Shown one piece after another: positions 14,664 to 20,187 of a DNA stretch of 21,045 nucleotides (positions are counted from its first letter, which is position 1; every line of letters begins with the position of its first letter). This DNA is from a virus. Position numbers and translations under genes: made by a program. Below the pieces are notes generated by a model. That model was not told the DNA's origin. It searched no databases and was given only the letters and a program-made list of their open reading frames with translations. The stretch lies in the IMG/VR virus record IMGVR_UViG_3300049893_000973, positions 1 to 21,045 of that record. One strand, 5' to 3'.

Positions 14664-15068
14664 TTAGAATAAACTCCCAGGCAGAGTTTGCCTTATATAC
14701 ATCTTTTGGTAAATTATTGAATTACCAATTGTATACTTTTGCACTCCATCTGGAATCATTGTATAGTATTCAGTGCCTATATTTATAACTAGACCGCTAG
14801 TATTAACTTGACAGCTTCCTGTATATAGAACTTTATCCTGAGTCTTTAACTTTCCTTGTTCCATTAATAAAGCTTCACTACTTCCCATTTTAGATTTTAT
14901 AGGAAATATTAAACCACTTACATAAGTACTTCCAGTAAGAGTTTGAACTAGAACGTCATCAAAGTCTGCTTCATTGGTAGTATAATTAATTAATTTAACA
15001 AGAACTTGATTACCATGAGGTAGTATATATCTCATACCGTCATTCAAAAAAGTAGTAGCTATTGACAT
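14664..15068 (-). CDS. Head-closure / stopper-like protein
   Basis: This 134-aa beta-rich protein begins MSIATTFLNDGMRYILPHG; KTQDKVLYTGSCQVNTSG and YTIGNSIIYQKMYIRQTLP follow. Size, strand content and place right after the adaptor gene suggest the head-closure (SPP1 gp16-like) role, which seals the packaged head before the tail docks. The call rests mainly on gene order. Its ATG overlaps the adaptor stop (TAATG). Confidence 0.55.
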   Translation of the reverse strand: MSIATTFLNDGMRYILPHGNQVLVKLINYTTNEADFDDVLVQTLTGSTYVSGLIFPIKSKMGSSEALLMEQGKLKTQDKVLYTGSCQVNTSGLVINIGTEYYTMIPDGVQKYTIGNSIIYQKMYIRQTLPGSLF

Positions 15069-15454
15069 TATCCACTAATTACTCTTCTATAACGAGTATA
15101 TCTCCCTAATTCTTTTAATCTTAATATAGCATCAGCTCTAAGCTGTTTAGCTAATTCACTTCCACCACCAGCACCTTGACTTACAGACAAGTCTCCTAAA
15201 CTAACTGTATCTATCCCACCTTGTTGACTTTCAAGAGTTAATAATACTTTAGACTGAACTAAATCTATTACTGAAGGTTGATATTTTTCAGCAATTGAGT
15301 CAGAAGAAGTATTATCATTTGTATAAGTATTCATGAAATTAATTTCCTGAATTACCATATCATTAAGAGTCGCTCCACTAAGAGTACCTATGACACTCCA
15401 GCCATACATATTTCCTATATGTGTAGCGACACTTCCGCTATTCCACACTACCAT
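15068..15454 (-). CDS. Head-tail adaptor (gp6/gp15-like connector)
   Basis: This 128-aa protein is mainly helical: an MVIQEINFMNTYT helix, then AEKYQPSVIDLVQSKVLLTL, a short strand region with VSLGDLSVSQGAGGG, and a long basic C-terminal helix (ELAKQLRADAILRLKELG). The arrangement 'helices, S-L-G-D-x-S-V, then Ala/Leu helix' is typical of adaptor proteins that ring the portal and take the tail. No Shine-Dalgarno is evident right at its ATG, which follows the preceding stop by only two bases. Confidence 0.65.
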   Translation of the reverse strand: MVVWNSGSVATHIGNMYGWSVIGTLSGATLNDMVIQEINFMNTYTNDNTSSDSIAEKYQPSVIDLVQSKVLLTLESQQGGIDTVSLGDLSVSQGAGGGSELAKQLRADAILRLKELGRYTRYRRVISG

Positions 15455-15456
15455 GT

Positions 15457-15837
15457 TTACCTATAGTAGACCGTTACTGGTCCGAATAATGTTCCTGTAC
15501 CTGATGTAAATCCGCTTCCTGCTAAGAATAAAATGTTATTTGTTACTCTAGTTAAGAATGCTTGTGGACTTCCTGTGGTGTTTGTATTATCAACTGGATA
15601 TACAAATGTATATGCTTCTTGTGCACTTAATCCTGAAGTTATGTTATTTCTTCTCCATACTTCTACATTAGTTCCACTTTCTCCAACTATTAAACTACCT
15701 GGCGATGTTATTCCTAAAACTGTTACTTTTAGAATTTCTCCATTAGCTACTGATGAAGCATATATAGGTCCAAGGTTACTTCCATTTACAGCAAATGCTG
15801 GGAATGTTATATCTTTGATTCTATTTGGTCTTACCAT
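15457..15837 (-). CDS. Small virion protein homologous to the C-terminus of its upstream neighbour
   Basis: This 126-aa protein is made of strands; no named family is recognised. It shares clear similarity with the last about 95 residues of the LamG-fusion at 15853-16881: GSLIVGESGTNV against GSIFLVESGTNI, and VDNTNTTGSPQAF against VDNTNTIGSPYAF, then a closing strand pair ending VTVYYR against IKILYS. So it is a duplicated domain, likely a head-surface or fibre-anchoring element. A strong AAGGAGG precedes the ATG. Confidence 0.65.
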   Translation of the reverse strand: MVRPNRIKDITFPAFAVNGSNLGPIYASSVANGEILKVTVLGITSPGSLIVGESGTNVEVWRRNNITSGLSAQEAYTFVYPVDNTNTTGSPQAFLTRVTNNILFLAGSGFTSGTGTLFGPVTVYYR

Positions 15838-15852
15838 ATTTTTCCTCCTTTT

Positions 15853-16881
15853 TCATGAATATAAAATTTTAATATTTTCAACATAAGCATCATTTGACAT
15901 TCCACTTCCTATAATATAAATAGGATTAGTTGATATAACTTTTGAAAATGCATACGGACTTCCTATAGTATTAGTATTATCAACCATATATTTAATTGGT
16001 ACATTATATGTTTTTGTATCTAGTCCTGAATAATATTTTGCTAGAACTATATTTGTACCTGATTCAACTAAGAAAATACTTCCAACAGAAAAATTATTTC
16101 CTGGAGTTATTTCAACACTTTCTATTTGTCCATATATTAAAGGAGTAGATAAATTTGTACTTCCAGTTATAAAATTATTTATATAACTTCCAACTCCTTC
16201 GTTTATTCTCCAATATCTAATTAAACCATTTCCTGGTATTTTATTTGAAACTAAACTTCCAACTTCAGCTATTGATAATCCTCTATTATATAATACTACA
16301 TTACTTAATGCTCCATTTAAAGCTGTTCCACCTGCTGATGCTAATGTTGCATCAGTATCAGTTGCTAGTAAAGAACCACCAACTGCTGAATCTACATTAG
16401 TTCCAAATCCAGTTAAAGAGCCATTTTTAAACGCTGAACCTGCAGTTCCATTAAATGTAAAACAATAATGGTCCCAAGTATTAGAGCCAATAGGGATTAA
16501 AGAGACTTGAAAGTCTGGTCCTATACCTGAAGTGTTTTGAGCAAAGACTAATTCTCTTGCTCCATTATTTCCATAGCACCAAGGCGTTCTACTTCCTGTT
16601 GAACCTCTACCAAATGCTCCTTCAAATCCGTTAAAGCTTCCAGTATTATGTTTCATCCAGAATCCTAATGTAATTCCATTAGGTTTGTTATCTAGTTCAA
16701 GTAAACTTCCTATTCTTGCAAATGAAGTTCCACTAAAGTTAAATGTAAAAGAATTAACGCTACCGGATTCCCAATAACCTGTCCCAAAGACAAGACTACC
16801 TAAATTGAAGTTATTGCTTCCAGTGCTGATATAAAATCGTCCTGTTTCATATTGTCTTATTTCTTCGTCTAAATATTGCAT
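15853..16881 (-). CDS. LamG-fold virion protein with duplicated C-terminal domain
   Basis: This is a 342-aa protein. Residues about 30-213 form a LamG-like domain (FARIGSLLELDNKPNG, LGFWMKHNTGSF, WDHYCFTFNGTAG, FKNGSLTGFG, NVVLYNRGLSIAEVGSL). The domain lacks the usual opening strand; a segment that looks just like it, GLIRYWRINEGVGSY, appears after the domain at about 219-233. The C-terminal part (about 250-342) is homologous to the next gene's product. An in-frame TAA upstream shows that the N-terminus is complete. AAGGA precedes the start, behind two short hairpins. Probable surface decoration or fibre protein on the capsid. Confidence 0.72.
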   Translation of the reverse strand: MQYLDEEIRQYETGRFYISTGSNNFNLGSLVFGTGYWESGSVNSFTFNFSGTSFARIGSLLELDNKPNGITLGFWMKHNTGSFNGFEGAFGRGSTGSRTPWCYGNNGARELVFAQNTSGIGPDFQVSLIPIGSNTWDHYCFTFNGTAGSAFKNGSLTGFGTNVDSAVGGSLLATDTDATLASAGGTALNGALSNVVLYNRGLSIAEVGSLVSNKIPGNGLIRYWRINEGVGSYINNFITGSTNLSTPLIYGQIESVEITPGNNFSVGSIFLVESGTNIVLAKYYSGLDTKTYNVPIKYMVDNTNTIGSPYAFSKVISTNPIYIIGSGMSNDAYVENIKILYS

Positions 16882-16898
16882 TGTTATGTTTCCTTATC

Positions 16899-16924
16899 GT
16901 CCTTTTTAGGACATGCCTTTCGGC
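16899..16924 (-). promoter_or_regulatory. Two short hairpins in the leader of the LamG-fusion gene
   Basis: On the sense strand, GCC-GAAA-GGC (a GNRA-type loop) is followed two bases later by GTCCT-AAAA-AGGAC, 17 bases before the ATG. The words are GC-rich in an AT-rich gap. There is no T run after them, so they are not a usual terminator; a leader structure for translation or mRNA processing is possible. Confidence 0.4.
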
Positions 16925-16962
16925 GTTTAATTAAAATATAAAATAAAAATAAATTATAGTTC

Positions 16963-17208
16963 TTACGTTCTACTTCCGACGTTAAACCATGTGCTTCCGT
17001 TAGCTATTAACGACATATATAATTTTCTATTAAGAGGGTCAAATGCGACTTGACTTCCTACTATAGACGTAACATATGTATCTGGGTTTCCCCATACTGT
17101 TAATATTTCTTCTGGTAAATTATAATTGTTACCGCTACCTACGTTTAAGCATCTACTAAGACCATTTACTAGCCCTGGTGTTGAACTTCCTGTTGTTGCT
17201 ACTGGCAT
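16963..17208 (-). CDS. Small structural protein after the capsid gene, 81 aa
   Basis: Unrecognised. It begins MPVATTGSSTPGLVNG and has a central LNVGSGNNYNLPEEIL and an end of VAFDPLNRKLYMSLIANGS followed by TWFNVGS. The end looks like a short display or beta-strand module seen in small capsid or fibre proteins. It is the first gene behind the capsid-gene terminator and has no Shine-Dalgarno in its leader. No cleavage site or membrane segment is seen. Confidence 0.55.
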   Translation of the reverse strand: MPVATTGSSTPGLVNGLSRCLNVGSGNNYNLPEEILTVWGNPDTYVTSIVGSQVAFDPLNRKLYMSLIANGSTWFNVGSRT

Positions 17209-17302
17209 TTTTTATTTGTTTGTATATAATTTATTTATGTAAAATTCACTTTGTACCACTCTAGTGGCTCCGGTGTGAAAAACCTAATAATAAAAATAAA
17301 AG

Positions 17303-17326
17303 AACTTCTTATATTATTAAGAAGTT
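17303..17326 (-). terminator. Terminator overlapping the end of the major capsid gene
   Basis: A perfect 9-bp stem (AACTTCTTA / TAAGAAGTT) with a 6-base loop, followed on the minus strand by CTTTTATTTTTATTATT. The stop codon of the capsid gene is part of the stem. It probably trims or weakens transcription between capsid and later genes. Confidence 0.75.
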
Positions 17327-18177
17327 GTTATTTTTGCTACTGCTTGACTTCTAAGAATCTTGACTGCTATTCTCTGAGTGACAACTGCTGCTGACATATC
17401 GTTGTTTGGTAAATCGAACTTCTCTATCATTACAGGTCTTTTTTCAACTATAGCATAAGCTTGGTTTTTATCCCAAACATAAGCATACTTTGAATAAGTT
17501 GTAGATGGAGCTGCGTTTGTACTAAACTTGATAACATTGCATCCGTAGATTCTTCCTACGAAACCGCTTGCCATCATTTGAGTATTACCAGCTTTATCTG
17601 CTTCTACAAAAGTGTCGATATTTCTAAGGTCATTTAATACCTCAATACCTACTGCTAAAGTAGTTGGAGTAAAGTCTTGGTCCTCAAGTGCTTGCATTGC
17701 AGCAGTGATGTTTGCTATTGTTATAGCTGCACCACCGGAAACAGTAGTTGATGCTGAGTCTAGTGCGGTGATTACGAGAGCGTTCTCGTTTTCAGCCATT
17801 CTAACTCCAGCCCTTCTAATGTTCCTTTCTAAAAGATTCCACTTAGCGTCTTCTAGCATTTCTCTTGTGATTCTAATTCCAACACCATACTTTATAGGTC
17901 TAATGTTTATAGTAGTATAAGTTTGTTGGTCAGATGTTATATCTGCTCCTTCTGCAATCTCCCTTACTCTTAATGAATTAGGTGTTTCTAAGTCAACATC
18001 ATAACTTGAACCTGGCACGTTTGCTGGTCCAGCAACAAATGCTGCTTCACTTCTAGGAATAAGTACTTTATCTACTTCTTCTATAAGTGTGTCATGTATT
18101 TTCTTAACAATCAAAAGAGAACCTTCTACTCCAGTACCAGTGTTCAATAATTCCTTGATATATTTATATTCTGCCAT
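17317..18177 (-). CDS. Major capsid protein (HK97 fold)
   Basis: This 286-aa protein matches HK97-fold major capsid proteins by context and sequence: an N-terminal helix (KYIKELLNTGTGVEGSLLIV), an extended strand section (SYDVDLETPNSLRVREIAEG), the spine-helix region with ITREMLEDAKWNLLERNIRR then MAENENALVITALDS, an A-domain-like segment (LAVGIEVLNDLRNIDTFVEA) and a late strand pair (YAIVEKRPVMIEKFD). It follows the protease-scaffold and decoration genes as in most tailed phages. Its start is one base after the preceding TAA, and no Shine-Dalgarno lies at normal distance; GGAGG occurs only about 27 bases upstream. It ends inside a terminator stem. Confidence 0.88.
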   Translation of the reverse strand: MAEYKYIKELLNTGTGVEGSLLIVKKIHDTLIEEVDKVLIPRSEAAFVAGPANVPGSSYDVDLETPNSLRVREIAEGADITSDQQTYTTINIRPIKYGVGIRITREMLEDAKWNLLERNIRRAGVRMAENENALVITALDSASTTVSGGAAITIANITAAMQALEDQDFTPTTLAVGIEVLNDLRNIDTFVEADKAGNTQMMASGFVGRIYGCNVIKFSTNAAPSTTYSKYAYVWDKNQAYAIVEKRPVMIEKFDLPNNDMSAAVVTQRIAVKILRSQAVAKITTS

Positions 18178-18178
18178 T

Positions 18179-18595
18179 TTAATTTAATAAAACTAATGCA
18201 AAACCTCCGCTAGCTGATGTAGTTAATGCTTTTCCTATTGACATTTCTGAACCAGTACAGAATCCGACTGAGTCGTCTCCTAATGCTGCTACAGTATATC
18301 CTCCAGAAACTGGTGCTCTTGCTTGTAACAAGAATACTCCGTTTATAGCTACAGGTACTAATGCATTACTTCCTACAGTTGCCAAAGCAACTCCAAGATA
18401 TTGTAATCCAGAAGCTCCTGCTCTAACTTTAACATCAGATGTTGCGAATGAATCAAGTCCTGAACTTACTAGTCCTGCGACACCTGAGGCGAATACTAAT
18501 TGTCCTCCGGAAATAACTGAGTCTGAATAGGCACTTATGACTTTAGGGTTACCAAAATCTGTTGCCCAAACTGCTCCATATGGATTTACTGCCAT
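18179..18595 (-). CDS. Putative head decoration protein (DUF2190-like)
   Basis: This 138-aa, Ala/Gly/Ser/Val-rich beta protein has ISGGQLVFASGVAG, YLGVALATVGSNALVPVAI and NGVFLLQARAPVSGG, a pattern like DUF2190-type and related capsid-stabilising proteins coded between protease and capsid genes. It probably sits on the capsid surface. It follows the protease-scaffold stop by six bases and has no Shine-Dalgarno, so it may rely on coupled translation. Confidence 0.65.
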   Translation of the reverse strand: MAVNPYGAVWATDFGNPKVISAYSDSVISGGQLVFASGVAGLVSSGLDSFATSDVKVRAGASGLQYLGVALATVGSNALVPVAINGVFLLQARAPVSGGYTVAALGDDSVGFCTGSEMSIGKALTTSASGGFALVLLN

Positions 18596-18601
18596 GTTTA
18601 G

Positions 18602-18982
18602 TTAAAATTTTCCGAAAGCTAATCCGCCAAGTGTAGAACTCTCAACAATATAATCATTGAATTTTTCGTCAACTTTTTCGGCAACTACTTCGACTGACTT
18701 AGTTTGTGCAACTTCTTTTACTTCTTCCTTTTTTGCAGGAATTGAATCAACTGTTGCTATTAATGCTTTTATAGATTCCATTGTCATATTAGATACATCT
18801 AATGCTGTTAATGATTTCTCTGTGCATTTTGCTTTGTAAGAAGTTATAGTTTCCTGTCTTTGAGCTTCTTTCATTTCAGAAAGTGCTTTTTCAGCAGCTT
18901 CCAATTTGGCCTTAAGCTCTACAGATTCGTCGACTTTTGTTTCAACAACACTGTCGTTCTTCTTGACTTCGTTTGCTTCCAT
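18602..18982 (-). CDS. Nested scaffold protein from an internal start
   Basis: This 126-aa product has the same frame and the same end as the protease fusion. It begins MEANEVKKNDSVVETK, exactly where the coiled-coil scaffold starts. AAAGGAGG (18989-18996) lies six bases before this ATG, as good a ribosome site as any in the window, while inside the protease frame it merely encodes ERRIK. This mirrors lambda C/Nu3, where the scaffold is made in excess from a start within the protease gene. Helical, acidic, expected inside the prohead and removed on maturation. Confidence 0.78.
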   Translation of the reverse strand: MEANEVKKNDSVVETKVDESVELKAKLEAAEKALSEMKEAQRQETITSYKAKCTEKSLTALDVSNMTMESIKALIATVDSIPAKKEEVKEVAQTKSVEVVAEKVDEKFNDYIVESSTLGGLAFGKF

Positions 18983-19597
18983 TTTAATCCTCCTTTCAAT
19001 ATTATGATTATCTTCCTCGTTAGAGGTTGAATATGATTCGTTCTTTTTACAATCAGGGCAGAACAACTTTCCCTCTTCATTCTTTTTCATTTTCATTCCA
19101 CAATCTTTACAAACTGTTTTTCCTTCTTCTTCCTTCGTATAATCTTCAATCATTTTACTTATCTCTTCTTCATTTAAATCATAATTTTCTTTCTTTACTA
19201 TTAATGTGGTCCCAGGAACTCCAGGAGTTGGTGTTAAACTTAATTCTAATGCTTGCAAATCTTTAGCAATTACTATGTCACTATCTTTAGATTCTTTAAC
19301 CATTCTACCGGCTATTGCTCCAATAGAAACTTGTAATATTCCATCTTTAGCTCTTTCAACAACTTGCGCATCGCCATAATTCTTAATCCAGCCTTCATAC
19401 ATTACTGTTTGTCCATTGTCTGTACTTTCCGCTTTTGTAACTTTTCCTACTGAACTTAATGTGTTTCCGTTATGGTCCATTAATATAGGAACGCCAGCCA
19501 TTGTAGGTGCAAATTTAGCTAATTCTTCTGCACTATAGTGAACTTTATTTCTAGAAGTACCCTCTTTAATAGCAAGACCTTTTACTGCGACTTTCAT
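18602..19597 (-). CDS. Prohead protease - zinc ribbon - scaffold fusion
   Basis: This is a 331-aa protein. Residues 1-135 are a prohead protease of the HK97/S78-like type: GVPILMDHNG with His42, LQVSIGA with Ser91, and LELSLTPTPGVPGT with Glu118 as a possible third active residue. Residues 160-186 hold a CxxC-x13-CxxC zinc ribbon (Cys 163, 166, 180, 183). From about 206 to the end is an acidic, Lys/Glu-rich coiled-coil scaffold region (VELKAKLEAAEKALSEMKEA) closing with a short conserved-looking tail (LGGLAFGKF). The protease trims scaffold and capsid protein during head maturation. The start overlaps the previous stop (ATGA) with GAGGAG upstream. The scaffold part has its own start, given separately. 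Confidence 0.82.
   Translation of the reverse strand: MKVAVKGLAIKEGTSRNKVHYSAEELAKFAPTMAGVPILMDHNGNTLSSVGKVTKAESTDNGQTVMYEGWIKNYGDAQVVERAKDGILQVSIGAIAGRMVKESKDSDIVIAKDLQALELSLTPTPGVPGTTLIVKKENYDLNEEEISKMIEDYTKEEEGKTVCKDCGMKMKKNEEGKLFCPDCKKNESYSTSNEEDNHNIERRIKMEANEVKKNDSVVETKVDESVELKAKLEAAEKALSEMKEAQRQETITSYKAKCTEKSLTALDVSNMTMESIKALIATVDSIPAKKEEVKEVAQTKSVEVVAEKVDEKFNDYIVESSTLGGLAFGKF
18989..18996 (-). promoter_or_regulatory. Internal Shine-Dalgarno AAAGGAGG for the nested scaffold
   Basis: A full match to the anti-Shine-Dalgarno pairing, six bases before an in-frame ATG, inside the protease gene. It decides the nested start. Confidence 0.8.
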
Positions 19598-19809
19598 TCT
19601 TTAATCTCCTCACCAATTATAGCTTCACACATAATATTGATTTTAACATTTTCACCGACAACAATTTCTTCAGAAACAGATTCTTTTTTAAATTTAGAAT
19701 TAGCTATAGCCCAAGCCATTTGGTCTATTTCTTTATCATCTTTTTTAGGATACTTATCACGCAATTGCTTCTTAATTGCTGCAACCATTTTTTCTAATTC
19801 TGCTGGCAT
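19594..19809 (-). CDS. Small helical protein upstream of the protease, 71 aa
   Basis: It begins MPAELEKMVAAIKKQLRDKYPKKDD and has an MAWAIANSKFKK segment. This looks like the short 'PAELEKxVxxvk ... aWAIxxas' module that in many phages lies next to, or is fused to, the prohead protease; here it is a separate gene. Function is unknown to me. Its stop overlaps the protease ATG (ATGA). It is the first gene behind the 36-bp element at 19845 and has no Shine-Dalgarno in its leader. Confidence 0.65.
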   Translation of the reverse strand: MPAELEKMVAAIKKQLRDKYPKKDDKEIDQMAWAIANSKFKKESVSEEIVVGENVKINIMCEAIIGEEIKE

Positions 19810-19844
19810 GTTATTTAAAAATATATAAATAGATAAATTAAAAG

Positions 19845-19880
19845 TTATTTAAAAATGTTTAAAGTAATACTATATAGTTA
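19845..19880 (-). promoter_or_regulatory. 36-bp bipartite element, copy C
   Basis: The 19- and 12-base parts are identical to copies A and B; the spacer here is gtaat. It begins right after the stop codon of the 98-aa gene and lies 35 bases before the start of the 71-aa gene, heading the capsid maturation block. The leader beyond it (TTTAATTTAT on the sense strand) also matches copy A. Confidence 0.75.
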
Positions 19881-20177
19881 TTAATTTACAAACCAGCTCT
19901 CAATATCATCAGGTATAATTAAATTATCTAGACTATATACTTTTTTTAATTCCTCTAATAAGAATTTACCTGAATTGAAATTGTTCCAGAACTCATTCCA
20001 TTGTGTTACGTCATAATCTATTCTAATCAATTCTACAGGTGCTCCAACATCATTTAAAATATTGAATGTTACTCGGGCAGTATATTGTCCACTGCTTAAA
20101 GGTGTTAATGTAATCTCAGGTTTACTTATTTTACCCTTAATTTTCTGCTCGATTGTTTTTGTTATATCTATCTCCAT
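19881..20177 (-). CDS. Uncharacterised 98-aa protein of the head region
   Basis: No family recognised. It begins MEIDITKTIEQKIKGKISK, has strands (PEITLTPLSSGQYTARVTFNI, RIDYDVTQW), then a helical C-terminus (FNSGKFLLEELKKVY) ending ESWFVN. Small, soluble, alpha/beta. AAGGAGG lies close before the ATG, following the stop of the large upstream gene by a few bases, so it is part of the same operon. Head-related by place only. Confidence 0.55.
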   Translation of the reverse strand: MEIDITKTIEQKIKGKISKPEITLTPLSSGQYTARVTFNILNDVGAPVELIRIDYDVTQWNEFWNNFNSGKFLLEELKKVYSLDNLIIPDDIESWFVN

Positions 20178-20187
20178 GTTCCTCCTT

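Noticed and set aside
17209-17316. Riboswitch in the gap behind the capsid gene
   Set aside because: Only one terminator stem and one very short hairpin are visible; no known aptamer core was recognised.
15533-19828. Plus-strand open frames over the structural genes (15533-15886, 17612-17920, 18657-18839, 19027-19266, 19538-19828)
   Set aside because: Shadow frames opposite real genes; no start signals and no protein features.
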